DNA of 64,000 nucleotides from Sphingobacterium sp. UBA2700 (GTDB taxonomy: Bacteria > Bacteroidota > Bacteroidia > Sphingobacteriales > Sphingobacteriaceae), in the NCBI GenBank assembly GCA_002354335.1, contig DELI01000023.1, forward strand, positions 124,001 to 188,000. The letters run 5' to 3'. The stretch's first letter is position 1, and every line of letters begins with the position of its first letter. Made by a program: the position numbers and the translations under genes. The notes under the pieces are model-generated. The model was not told the DNA's origin, searched no databases, and worked only from the letters and a program-made list of their open reading frames with translations. Positions 26,680-35,184 of this stretch are shown here, piece by piece.

Positions 26680-27126
26680 CTATTTTACATAGACCTGTTG
26701 AGTCTGTTTTCCAAGCTTCACATGAGGAAACTGCTTATCAAAATCGATCATCACATCACCATCCTCAATCTTCCCATCAGCATTTGAGTCCCATGCTATC
26801 GCCACATAATAGTTTACCGAGTCTCCTTTTCTGACTTTAGGCTCTATCAGATTAAGATAATCCTTTGGCAACTCGAAATCCACATTAAATGGAATTGCTT
26901 TAGCATCAAAATCAACAACGGCTATCTCCGTCGCTGCTGCATCCGCCAGGTTAGCAGCAACCGCAAACAAGGTCGCTTTTCCTTTTGTATTTGAAATAGT
27001 CGGTGTCGTTGTTCCGACAAATTCCACTCTTAATGATTTTTCTTCCTTAAAAGAATCAGATGAATTTTTCAAACTGCAGCTCGCAATCATCATCGACACA
27101 CCTAATACTAACAATAATTTACCCAT
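26680..27126 (-). CDS. Small lipoprotein with an EF-hand-like acidic loop
   Basis: This 148-residue protein has a lipoprotein signal (LLVLGVSMMIASC, Cys17). The mature part looks like one beta-sandwich domain. Near the end is AWDSNADGKIEDGDVMID, whose DxNxDGxIxxxD pattern matches a calcium-binding EF-hand/dockerin loop. I do not recognise the family. It stands alone between two terminated neighbours. Confidence 0.75.
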   Translation of the reverse strand: MGKLLLVLGVSMMIASCSLKNSSDSFKEEKSLRVEFVGTTTPTISNTKGKATLFAVAANLADAAATEIAVVDFDAKAIPFNVDFELPKDYLNLIEPKVRKGDSVNYYVAIAWDSNADGKIEDGDVMIDFDKQFPHVKLGKQTQQVYVK

Positions 27127-27322
27127 AAATAATATATTTTTCTTATTTAGATAAACGTATAAAATCGTATAACGCTACAAAAAACTTTCATGTTCCTATT
27201 AAAGCACAAAGCGAGTTTAAAATCAAATACGTTAAAAAAATGAAACAACCGTGCCAAAATCCGAATGTGTGATAATATTTAACAGTTAACCAGACCCATA
27301 TACCAATAAAAATACTCGGAAA

Positions 27323-27356
27323 TTGAAATCTCTTCAATTCCTAAAACCTATCTTTG
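27323..27356 (+). promoter_or_regulatory. Bacteroidota-type promoter of the SulP gene
   Basis: TATCTTTG at 27349-27356 fits the -7 consensus TAnnTTTG exactly; TTG at 27323-27325 is a possible -33 element with slightly long spacing (23 nt). Transcription would begin near 27362, which argues for the ATG at 27388 rather than 27367 as the SulP start. Confidence 0.5.
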
Positions 27357-27387
27357 TCTGTTTTTAATGGCCCAACAAAACGTATTC

Positions 27388-28917
27388 ATGTTCAAATTCT
27401 CGATTCAAGATCTAAGACAAGTCAATTGGAAGACCGAGATACTCGCTGGTTTAACCGTCGCGATGACGATGATTCCAGAATCCCTATCCTTCGCAATTTT
27501 AGCTGGCTTGAGTCCATTGACGGGACTTTATGGAGCCTTCCTCATGGGCTTAGTGACTTCCATACTTGGGGGCAGACCCGGTATGGTCTCCGGCGGCGCT
27601 GGAGCCACTATCGTTGTCTTAATCGCATTAATCAGTTCACATGGCGTTGAATATCTATTTGCAACCGTAGCATTAGCGGGAATATTACAGATTATGGTTG
27701 GTGCTTTTAAACTTGGCAAGTTTGTCAGACTCATTCCGCAACCCGTCATGTTTGGATTTCTAAACGGACTCGCCATCATCATTTTTATGGCGCAACTTGA
27801 ACAATTCAAAATCGTCGAAAACGGAGTAGCGCATTGGATGACAGGATCTATGCTCTATACCATGTTAGGATTAACAGCATTGACTATAGCGATCGTTTTA
27901 GTAGTCCCTAAAATTACCAAAGCAGTACCTTCTTCTTTGATTGCAATCTTTATTGTATTTGCAGTTGTTCAGTTTATGAATATCGATACGAAAAAGGTGC
28001 TGGACATAGCGAGCATCGCCGGAGACTTCCCTCCATTTCATATCCCCGCTGTGCCCTTCAATTTAGAGACCTTGCAAATCATATTTCCTTATGCGTTGAT
28101 TATGGCTTCCGTTGGTTTAATCGAGTCGTTATTAACGCTTAGTATGGTGGATGAGTTGACCAATTCAAAAGGCTCTTCAAACAAGGAAGCTGTTGCGCAA
28201 GGAACAGCGAATATTGTCAATGGCTTTTTCACAGGAATGGGAGGCTGCGCTATGGTCGCGCAGACCCTAGTTAATATCAATGCAGGTGCGAGAACCAAAC
28301 TATCTGCGTTTATAGGTGCAATAACTATTCTCATTATCATCTTGGTAGGCGCGCCTTTTATCGAATTGATACCACTCGCAGCACTCGTGGGTGTGATGAT
28401 GATTGTCGCCATTACCACATTCAAATGGGGTTTCTTTAAAATGCTGAGCAAGATGCCAAAATCCGATATCTTTGTCGGCATTTTAGTCGCAGCGATTACG
28501 GTTGTGCTACACAACCTAGCATTAGCCGTGCTCGTCGGCGTCATTATTTCTGCGCTCGTCTTTGCCTGGGATAGTGCTGTACGCATTCGCGCAAGGAAAT
28601 CAAACGACGAATATGGCAATAAGATTTACGAAATATACGGTCCGCTTTTCTTTGGGTCCGTCACTAACTTCTTGGATAAGTTTGAGGCTGAACAGGATCC
28701 CGACCGTATCATTATCGATTTTCGAGAATCCAGAATAGTGGATATGTCTGCAATCGATGCTGTTAGTAAATTGACGGCTCGCTATGCTAGTCTACAGAAA
28801 ACGGTCGTACTGCGACATTTAAGCAAAGACTCTATTAAGCTGTTGGAAAATGCCAAAGGAATCATTGAAGTCAATATTCAGGAAGATCCAACTTATAAAG
28901 TCATGCCCGAAAAGTAA
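27388..28917 (+). CDS. SulP-family inorganic anion transporter with STAS domain
   Basis: This roughly 509-residue membrane transporter probably carries sulfate or another anion. The N-terminal SulP signature is WKTEILAGLTVAMTMIPESLSFAILAGLSPLTGLYGAF, followed by about ten to twelve hydrophobic helices. The C-terminal STAS domain (about 420-505) contains DFRESRIVDMSAIDAVSKLTARY. An in-frame ATG at 27367 would add seven residues, but a TATCTTTG box at 27349 leaves almost no leader for it, so the ATG at 27388 is preferred. The gene is monocistronic and converges on the pst operon. Confidence 0.92.
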   Translation: MFKFSIQDLRQVNWKTEILAGLTVAMTMIPESLSFAILAGLSPLTGLYGAFLMGLVTSILGGRPGMVSGGAGATIVVLIALISSHGVEYLFATVALAGILQIMVGAFKLGKFVRLIPQPVMFGFLNGLAIIIFMAQLEQFKIVENGVAHWMTGSMLYTMLGLTALTIAIVLVVPKITKAVPSSLIAIFIVFAVVQFMNIDTKKVLDIASIAGDFPPFHIPAVPFNLETLQIIFPYALIMASVGLIESLLTLSMVDELTNSKGSSNKEAVAQGTANIVNGFFTGMGGCAMVAQTLVNINAGARTKLSAFIGAITILIIILVGAPFIELIPLAALVGVMMIVAITTFKWGFFKMLSKMPKSDIFVGILVAAITVVLHNLALAVLVGVIISALVFAWDSAVRIRARKSNDEYGNKIYEIYGPLFFGSVTNFLDKFEAEQDPDRIIIDFRESRIVDMSAIDAVSKLTARYASLQKTVVLRHLSKDSIKLLENAKGIIEVNIQEDPTYKVMPEK

Positions 28918-28943
28918 ATAAAAAACCGACTTTTTCAAGTCGG
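28917..28943 (-). terminator. Terminator of the pst operon
   Basis: CCGACTT (28926-28932) pairs with AAGTCGG (28937-28943) around a TTTC loop. The A-rich run before it is the U-run on the minus strand, placing it 44 nt after the pstB stop. It may also stop the converging SulP transcript weakly. Confidence 0.8.
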
Positions 28944-28986
28944 CTATCCTGCATCAATATCAAATGTGCATATCAAGTTTTATCTT

Positions 28987-29733
28987 TTATCCGAACTGTC
29001 CGTTAATATAATTAGCGGTCATTTCATTCAAAGGATTTCCGAAAATCTGTTGTGTCGGACCCTCTTCTTTTACTTCACCCAAATACATAAATACGGTTTT
29101 ATCAGCAATCCGTTGTGCCTGCTGCATATTATGCGTCACAATCACAATCGTATAATTTTTCTTTAAATGCGTGATTAACTCTTCTATCTTCAAGGTACTA
29201 ACAGGGTCCAAAGCGGAGCATGGTTCGTCCATCAAAATCACTTCAGGACGTAGAGCAACAGCTCTGGCAATACATAAGCGTTGCTGCTGACCACCGGACA
29301 AGCGGGTTGCCGGCATCTTCAAGTCATTTTTCACTTCCTCCCAGAGGAAAGCTTCGCGCAGGGCTTTCTCGATCACCCCCTTATCATGTGGAAGATTATT
29401 GATCTTCAAGCCATAAGCAATGTTATCATAAATACTTTTCGGAAAAGGATTTGCCTTTTGAAAGACCATCCCTATGCGTTTTCTAATTTCCGTTACAGGA
29501 ACACCTTTGGAATAAAGATTAAGATCTTCCAATTTCAAACTTCCGTCGATCTTGGCATCCGGAGACAGGTCGTGCATCCGGTTAAAACTTCTCAGCAGCG
29601 TACTCTTGCCACAGCCCGAAGGTCCAATCAATGCTGTAATCTCATTCTCTGCAAATGAAATATTAACATTCTTTAATACATGCTTTGCTCCAAAGCTGAT
29701 ATTCAAATTTTCAGCTGATAATTTAGACTTCAT
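28987..29733 (-). CDS. pstB: Phosphate ABC transporter ATP-binding protein
   Basis: This 248-residue ATPase energises high-affinity phosphate uptake. It has Walker A GPSGCGKST, the Q-loop region GMVFQKANPFPKSIYDNIAYG (characteristic of PstB), signature LSGGQQQRLCIARAVA, Walker B VILMDEPCSALDP and H-loop VTHN. Its start overlaps the end of pstA by 11 nt. No phoU, phoB or phoR follows: the operon ends here with a terminator. Confidence 0.97.
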   Translation of the reverse strand: MKSKLSAENLNISFGAKHVLKNVNISFAENEITALIGPSGCGKSTLLRSFNRMHDLSPDAKIDGSLKLEDLNLYSKGVPVTEIRKRIGMVFQKANPFPKSIYDNIAYGLKINNLPHDKGVIEKALREAFLWEEVKNDLKMPATRLSGGQQQRLCIARAVALRPEVILMDEPCSALDPVSTLKIEELITHLKKNYTIVIVTHNMQQAQRIADKTVFMYLGEVKEEGPTQQIFGNPLNEMTANYINGQFG

Positions 29734-30580
29734 TTTTTCTATACTTATAACGAATGTAGAACGCAGTAAGGTTCAATAAAAAGACAACAACAACGAGTAC
29801 TAGTGCCGTCCCATAAGCAATAGGGCGAACCTCATCGATAGACTGATGCTGCGTTGATAACATATATAAATGGTATGGCAAAGCCATAAATTCTTGATTG
29901 ATAAAACCCGTAGTGCCGTTAATATAAAATGCTGCACCCGTGAATAAGATGGGCGCAGTTTCACCGGCCGCGCGGCTCAACGTCAATACAACGCCCGTCA
30001 AGATCCCCGACATCGCCGATGGAATAACCACATCCTTAATCGTCTCGAATTTCGTTGCCCCAACAGCAAGCGCAGCTTCGCGCGTACTGTTCGGAATACG
30101 CATCAATGCTTCCTCGGTCGTGGTGATGATATAAGGTAAAGAAAGTAATCCTAAAGTTAACCCGGCAGCCAGTAAGGAAGTTCCAAGCTCCATCGATTGT
30201 ACAAATAAGGCTAAACCAAATAATCCGTATATGATACTCGGTACGCCTGAAAGATTACGAATAGACGCTCTGATCGTTCGGGTCAACCAACTGTCCTCCG
30301 CATATTCATGCAAATATATCGCACAACATACACCGAAAGGGATCGAGAATATAGCCGTAATCAATGTCAATAAGACCGTTCCAATAATCGGAGTTAAGAT
30401 TCCACCCTTTGTCATTCCATCGGTTGGAACCGACGAAACAAATTCCCAGGAAAGCTGTCCCGCACCTTTGGAAACAATTTCCCAAATAACAACAACTAAG
30501 AAGAAACAAACCAGGATGGTACTAGTCAATAGAGTACCCCACTCTACAACCTTAGATAATTTCGATGATCTATACTGCAT
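29723..30580 (-). CDS. pstA: Phosphate ABC transporter permease PstA
   Basis: This 285-residue inner-membrane permease has about six helices. The family patterns GILTPIIGTVLLTLITAIFSIPFGVCCAIYLHEYA, NLSGVPSIIYGLFGLALFV and the EAA-loop EAALAVGATKFETIKDVVIPSAMSGILTGVVLTLSRAAGETAPILFT identify PstA. It pairs with PstC to form the phosphate channel. It overlaps pstC upstream and pstB downstream by 11 nt each. Confidence 0.96.
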   Translation of the reverse strand: MQYRSSKLSKVVEWGTLLTSTILVCFFLVVVIWEIVSKGAGQLSWEFVSSVPTDGMTKGGILTPIIGTVLLTLITAIFSIPFGVCCAIYLHEYAEDSWLTRTIRASIRNLSGVPSIIYGLFGLALFVQSMELGTSLLAAGLTLGLLSLPYIITTTEEALMRIPNSTREAALAVGATKFETIKDVVIPSAMSGILTGVVLTLSRAAGETAPILFTGAAFYINGTTGFINQEFMALPYHLYMLSTQHQSIDEVRPIAYGTALVLVVVVFLLNLTAFYIRYKYRKNEV

Positions 30581-31460
30581 GGAATTTTCTAAAACGGTTA
30601 ATGAAATACTCGCCTAACATATTAGCCGCTAGGGTCATCATAAATAAAACTGTCGCAATTGCATAAAGCGCGAAATAATGGGTCGTCTGATAAGGCACCT
30701 CGCCCATCTCGATTGCAATGGTCGCCGTCATTGTCTTCACCGAGTCGAAGAAACCGGTCGGCATCAATGCAGCATTACCGGTTGCCATAAGCACGGTCAT
30801 TGTCTCTCCGATTGCACGCCCCACGCCCAACATAACCGCAGCAATAATACCAGGTGCAGCAGCAGGAATAACGACTTTTCTCAATGTTTCCCATTTCGTC
30901 GCGCCCACACCGTAGCTAGCTTCCTTGTAAGTTTTCGGAACAGCGTGAATCGCATCCTCCGCAACAGTAATAATCGTAGGCAAAGCCATAACTGCCAAAA
31001 GGATAGCGCCATTTAAAGCATTCAAACCATTCGATAGGTCAGCCAAACTCGCGATACCAGGGCTTACGACAACAATACCTAAGAAACCAATTACAACCGA
31101 CGGAATAGCCGCCAGCATTTCAACAGTCGGTTTCAAGATATTCTTAACTCGAGGACTTGCATACTCTGCAATAAATGCTGCCGTACCAATACCTAATGGA
31201 ATAGCAATCAACATAGCACCGAATGTTACCAACGTTGTGCTTAGAATCAAAGGAAGCATGCCATATTTAGGATCGTTCGCCGTTGGATTCCACTCCATTC
31301 CTGTGATGAAGTCCAATGGTTTGACATCTAAGAAAAAAGAAAAAGAATTATAAACTAACATGGCGAGAATACCGCCCAATAATGCCAGAACCAGTAGTCC
31401 TGTTGCTTTAAAAATATACTTAAAGCAGAGGTCTAAAGACAGTCGTGTTTTATATTTCAT
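30570..31460 (-). CDS. pstC: Phosphate ABC transporter permease PstC
   Basis: This 296-residue inner-membrane permease carries PstC patterns: FITGMEWNPTANDPKYGMLPLILSTTLVT, EMLAAIPSVVIGFLGIVV and the EAA-loop EASYGVGATKWETLRKVVIPAAAPGIIAAVMLGVGRAIGETMTVLMATGNA. About six membrane helices are visible. It overlaps both pstS and pstA by 11 nt, implying coupled translation through the operon. Confidence 0.96.
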   Translation of the reverse strand: MKYKTRLSLDLCFKYIFKATGLLVLALLGGILAMLVYNSFSFFLDVKPLDFITGMEWNPTANDPKYGMLPLILSTTLVTFGAMLIAIPLGIGTAAFIAEYASPRVKNILKPTVEMLAAIPSVVIGFLGIVVVSPGIASLADLSNGLNALNGAILLAVMALPTIITVAEDAIHAVPKTYKEASYGVGATKWETLRKVVIPAAAPGIIAAVMLGVGRAIGETMTVLMATGNAALMPTGFFDSVKTMTATIAIEMGEVPYQTTHYFALYAIATVLFMMTLAANMLGEYFINRFRKFHAV

Positions 31461-32325
31461 GTTGTTGATTTTCTAAGGTATAATAACCGTGCTCTTCAAT
31501 GAGCTTTCTACCGATTCCACCGCGTTCGAAATTGATAAATGGACGTACTTTTTCCCAAGATTTCGCCAACACAAATTGGTATAGAGGGCGTTGGAAATAA
31601 TATTTACTATTATTGATGGCCTCCGGGTCCAGCGGAGAATAAGCGATTGCAGCAGCGTTCTCGCGAATCTTTACAATCTTCACTTTCTGACTGCTGTTCG
31701 GATCATGAGCAACATAGCCTGCCCCCACATAACCGATACCTGTCTTATCGGCTTTTACACCCTCAATAATTTGTGCATTGCCCGTCATCTCCTTAGCAGT
31801 ATTGGCAAACTCAATCTTCAACTTCTTTTTGATAAAGGAATGTGTACCGGAACTACTCTGTCTACCATAGATATTTATAGGCTCGTCGAAGTCGATAATC
31901 TCGTTCCAATTCTTGATCTTACCACTTAGAATCAAACCTAGTGTATCTACAGTAAGCTCTTCCAAAGGCAGATCTTTATGAACAACAAATGCCGTCGCAT
32001 CCTCCGCGAAAACAATCGTCTTGAGCTCAATATTTTTTTCCTTAAACTGCTCTATTTCTTCATCCGATAAAGGGCGCGATGAGTTCGCAATATCGGCTTG
32101 ACCATTCATAAGAGATGTTATTCCTAAACCAGAACCACCGCCTGAAATAGCAATACTGAACGTGGGATCAAGTTCCGTGAATTGCTCGGCAAGATTAACC
32201 GCCAAATTCACCTCAGTATCAGAGCCTTTCATCTTTATTGAGTTCGTATTGGTACTGCACGAATTGAAAAACAATAAGGAAATAACACAAAAACTTGAAA
32301 AATAGTTAATAATCTTTTGTTTCAT
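31450..32325 (-). CDS. pstS: Phosphate-binding lipoprotein PstS
   Basis: This 291-residue substrate-binding protein has a lipobox (ISLLFFNSCST, Cys22 or so). Phosphate-binding segments are GSDTEVNLA near the N-terminus, ISGGGSGLGITSLMNGQADIANSSRPLS and YGRQSSSGTHSFIKKKL. It has the usual two-lobed PBP-like pattern. It is the first gene of pstSCAB. A set of three tandem 11-bp repeats ends 18 nt before its ATG, a likely control site for phosphate starvation, although the short distance is unusual. Confidence 0.93.
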   Translation of the reverse strand: MKQKIINYFSSFCVISLLFFNSCSTNTNSIKMKGSDTEVNLAVNLAEQFTELDPTFSIAISGGGSGLGITSLMNGQADIANSSRPLSDEEIEQFKEKNIELKTIVFAEDATAFVVHKDLPLEELTVDTLGLILSGKIKNWNEIIDFDEPINIYGRQSSSGTHSFIKKKLKIEFANTAKEMTGNAQIIEGVKADKTGIGYVGAGYVAHDPNSSQKVKIVKIRENAAAIAYSPLDPEAINNSKYYFQRPLYQFVLAKSWEKVRPFINFERGGIGRKLIEEHGYYTLENQQHEI

Positions 32326-32343
32326 CCCTACAAAATTGAGGTT

Positions 32344-32376
32344 TCAATATTACCTCAATGTTAAGACAATATTATC
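32344..32376 (-). promoter_or_regulatory. Three tandem 11-bp repeats upstream of pstS (Pho-box-like)
   Basis: On the minus strand three adjacent 11-nt units lie at 32366-32376, 32355-32365 and 32344-32354. They share a core TAAYATTG or its close variant (units such as CTTAACATTGA and GGTAATATTGA). PhoB boxes are 7-bp direct repeats with a 4-bp spacer, the same 11-bp period, so a PhoB-type operator is the best reading. The array sits only 18 nt before the pstS ATG, so the transcript leader would be very short. Confidence 0.6.
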
Positions 32377-32540
32377 CTAATGGTAGATTATCAGATTTAT
32401 GTAAGGAAATTGTAAAGTTGATGAGAACAGTATATTAAATGGTACTGAGCGACGTCTCGAAAGACAAAAACCTTTGATTTTCCCCTCGCGATACAAGACA
32501 GCGTAAGGATGCTTCTCGAGCTTTGAAAATAGATATTTGC

Positions 32541-32573
32541 AAAAAAAAGCCACCCAACATGAGCTGGATGACT
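32541..32573 (-). terminator. Terminator of the PHP phosphoesterase gene
   Basis: On the minus strand AGTCATCCA pairs with TGGGTGGCT (nine pairs, some of them G-U) and is followed by eight T. It lies 33 nt after the PHP gene stop and separates that gene from the pst operon. Confidence 0.85.
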
Positions 32574-32605
32574 TCGATTATGAATTGTAAGAGGTTAGCC
32601 GAAAA

Positions 32606-33778
32606 TTATAATTTTACATCAAACATCAAGTGCTTATCGCTACGGATAAATGTCGACACGACTTCGTAGGTTAGTTTCGATTGTCCCGCTTCCGCAGTAA
32701 GGATTTGCTTAGACTCTGGGTATAAAACAATACGTTTGCTGCCATTCCCCGATTTCAGCTCCAATTCAAAATACAGATCAGAATTGTTTGAAATTTCATA
32801 GTACTTCGTGGTCGTTTGTGCACTTTTATTTGTCTTCTCATAATAAGGAGCACTGATCGAAACACAGGCATTCATGAGATTTCTAACATGCTCTTCTTTT
32901 CCAAAAAGATAATTACTTGACCATACAACCGTACGTCCAGCTTCCAACGCTTCACGAATACCGGCTGCTGAACGATCTTTTGACATGATCAGCGTCATCG
33001 TGCGGTGCACCCCCTCTTGTCCAATATTATAATCATGAGCAATAAGGTTGTGAATATCCGTATTTCCAATGATCGTCAAATTACGATCTAACGCCCAATC
33101 CAACGCTTTTTTATGAAAGCCTAATCCATTCACTACTTCAATACCGTGAAGTTTCTTCTCTTGATACATCTTTTCAACAAAATCAATCCATTCGTACGAG
33201 CCTGCTATGCTGCTTGCCTTCCAACCCGGATGATTCCAAAAAATAAAGGCCTTTTGAGCGGCTGCCTTATCGATTGCTTCCTGGTCTAAGGCAGAGTCAT
33301 TATTTTCAACTAAGGTCGAAGCATCTTGAATAAACAACGCATTAAAGTGTCCTGGAGGCGTTTTACGAGTAACCTCCGTGCCTTTTACTAAAACAATGTT
33401 ATTCTCTTTAGCTAACTCTACCGCTAAATCATGCGAACGGTTATGATCCACTTTCACATCTTTCGAATGCGGGTTGTATTCCATGTGCTCCGTATAGGAA
33501 ATTGCATCCAATCCTTCACGCCAAGCCTCTTGAACACGAACATTCGGCCATACATGTCCATCGGTAAATACAGTATGCATGTGGAAATCACATTTCAATA
33601 CCTGTAGGCCATTAACATTCGGGATGTTTAAAATCGTACGTTTCGCAGGATATGCGAACTCTTGTAAGCGCATGATACCAGCATCAGTCTGTGCCTGAAG
33701 AAAAGAAACGCTTAATAGCAACGAACTTGCTAGGGCTGTAGTGAATTTCATTAGAGAGGTTATTTTTATTTTAGCCAA
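32606..33778 (-). CDS. Secreted PHP-domain phosphoesterase
   Basis: This 390-residue exported protein has a signal peptide (to about residue 30, SVSFLQAQ). The PHP metal-binding blocks are CDFHMHTVFTDGHVWPN (His66, His68, Asp73, His75), SYTEHMEY, GTEVTRKTPPGHFNALFI, FWNHPGW and GNTDIHN. These are the usual ligands for a two- or three-metal phosphoesterase centre. Bacteroidota homologues are, from memory, related to Sb-PDE-type phosphodiesterases. The periplasmic location and the neighbouring pst operon suggest release of phosphate or phosphomonoesters from organic phosphodiesters; this is inference. Confidence 0.85.
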   Translation of the reverse strand: MAKIKITSLMKFTTALASSLLLSVSFLQAQTDAGIMRLQEFAYPAKRTILNIPNVNGLQVLKCDFHMHTVFTDGHVWPNVRVQEAWREGLDAISYTEHMEYNPHSKDVKVDHNRSHDLAVELAKENNIVLVKGTEVTRKTPPGHFNALFIQDASTLVENNDSALDQEAIDKAAAQKAFIFWNHPGWKASSIAGSYEWIDFVEKMYQEKKLHGIEVVNGLGFHKKALDWALDRNLTIIGNTDIHNLIAHDYNIGQEGVHRTMTLIMSKDRSAAGIREALEAGRTVVWSSNYLFGKEEHVRNLMNACVSISAPYYEKTNKSAQTTTKYYEISNNSDLYFELELKSGNGSKRIVLYPESKQILTAEAGQSKLTYEVVSTFIRSDKHLMFDVKL

Positions 33779-33870
33779 AAATAAAGACAGGTTATTAATA
33801 GAATATTAAATCTGTGTTTAATTTTATTTAAAAAAACGATCCTCTACGCTTATTTCGAAAGATTTTTCAA

Positions 33871-34416
33871 CTAAAGATAAGAAATGTCGCTCCGCTCTTT
33901 CGTTAACTGAAGCAAATTATTGCGAAGTTTCGGCGATTCAAAATTGATCATACCAATCTTTTTTATCACCATTTCTCCATTCTTTGCGATGATTATCGTC
34001 ATGGGGATAGAGTTTGTCTGCATATGGGACGGAAGCGCAGCTCCTAAAGAATATAAGGGAATACTATATTTTCGTTTTTTAAAGAATTTTGAAGCTTTCT
34101 CCGGATCCTGATCCATCTCGACCGCGGCAAATACAATATCCTTTTCGGAAGCTAAAGACGAATAAAGCTTTTCTAACGAAGGTAATTCTGCAATGCAGGG
34201 CTGGCACCAAGTTGCCCAAAAATTCAGCACAACTACTTTCCCCTTCATCTCCGACAGCTTAACCAATTTGCCATCCTGATCGATAAGCGCCAAGTCAGTA
34301 GACGAAATACTGCTGTCCATCGATACGGGCTCCTGTTCTTGCGCAATTGACGGCATGGCGGCAAAGAGAGAGAAAACTAAAAATAAAAGGGTAATTGGGT
34401 ATCTCAGATTCATCAA
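33871..34416 (-). CDS. TlpA-like thioredoxin-fold protein
   Basis: This 181-residue exported protein (signal peptide ending near PSIAQ) has one thioredoxin domain. The active site is NFWATWCQPCIAELPSLEKLY, with Cys71 and Cys74 forming the redox pair. The family (AhpC/TSA-Redoxin, TlpA/ResA) reduces disulfides in the periplasm, often of cytochrome c or copper proteins. It is upstream of nothing on its own strand except the PHP gene 92 nt away, so it is probably separate. ATG codons 1 and 2 are both possible starts. Confidence 0.9.
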   Translation of the reverse strand: MMNLRYPITLLFLVFSLFAAMPSIAQEQEPVSMDSSISSTDLALIDQDGKLVKLSEMKGKVVVLNFWATWCQPCIAELPSLEKLYSSLASEKDIVFAAVEMDQDPEKASKFFKKRKYSIPLYSLGAALPSHMQTNSIPMTIIIAKNGEMVIKKIGMINFESPKLRNNLLQLTKERSDISYL

Positions 34417-34547
34417 CTTTATTTTAGAATAAAAAACGACTCTTCCCTAAAATATGGAAAAACTATCGTTTAAAAAACTTGCATGCATCCTCTGAAGCAG
34501 CAACACTGATTTATCGAATCAATCAAAGGAAAACTTGCGACGTACAT

Positions 34548-35174
34548 TTAGACCAGCACCCTAATCTCGTTACGGAGCAACACAATCTGCTCTTCATTTT
34601 CCAGCTTTTTCAATATCCGAGAAACCACGACTCTAGAGCTGTTCAAGTCCGACGCAATTTCCTGATGGGTTAGTGTTAATATAGGGCTGTCCGTAAGTCT
34701 TACCTTTTCTTTCAGATAATTCATAATACGCATTTCCATATTCGAAAAAGCCAGATTATCAATTGCACCCAGCATTTCATTCATTCGCGAAGAATAACTG
34801 CTCAAGATAAACTCGCGCCAGGAACTGTATTTGGCGAGCCATTCATTCAGATACTGATTAGGGATCATCGCCACTAATGTGGGCATCTCTGCCTGTGCTC
34901 TGATCTCACTTTTCTTCGTCCCAACGCAACAGGCAATCGACATCGTACAGGTCTCTCCTTTCGCCAAATAATACAGAAGAATCTCCCCTTCCTTTGCGTC
35001 TTCCCGTACAATCTTAATCGCCCCGTCAATCAAAAGTGGCATCGAGCGTACATACTGTCCAATATCAATAATGACTTCCCCAGTTTCGAAAGTCCGCATA
35101 ATAGCAACCGCCTCAATCTCTTCGATTAAGGCGGGTTCTAATATATTTTGATAAGCGTCTGCTATTAAACTCAT
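34548..35174 (-). CDS. Crp/Fnr-family regulator with cysteine-bearing effector domain
   Basis: This 208-residue regulator has a cyclic-nucleotide-binding-like beta-roll (about 20-130) and a C-terminal winged helix (LTLTHQEIASDLNSSRVVVSRILKKLE). The start chosen is the ATG at 35174; a longer reading to 35258 would overlap the upstream enzyme gene by 74 nt. The sensory domain contains GETCTMSIACC with Cys76, Cys82 and Cys83, and no Fnr-type N-terminal Fe-S cluster cysteines. The gene follows a persulfide dioxygenase-like gene after 10 nt. It is therefore inferred to sense sulfur species or redox state and to bind the GTWAC-N4-GTWAC sites nearby. Confidence 0.9.
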   Translation of the reverse strand: MSLIADAYQNILEPALIEEIEAVAIMRTFETGEVIIDIGQYVRSMPLLIDGAIKIVREDAKEGEILLYYLAKGETCTMSIACCVGTKKSEIRAQAEMPTLVAMIPNQYLNEWLAKYSSWREFILSSYSSRMNEMLGAIDNLAFSNMEMRIMNYLKEKVRLTDSPILTLTHQEIASDLNSSRVVVSRILKKLENEEQIVLLRNEIRVLV

Positions 35175-35184
35175 AGAGCGTTTG

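Noticed and set aside
28089-28619. 176-codon open frame opposite the SulP gene
   Set aside because: It lies wholly antisense to conserved transporter helices; its composition reflects the complement of hydrophobic codons.
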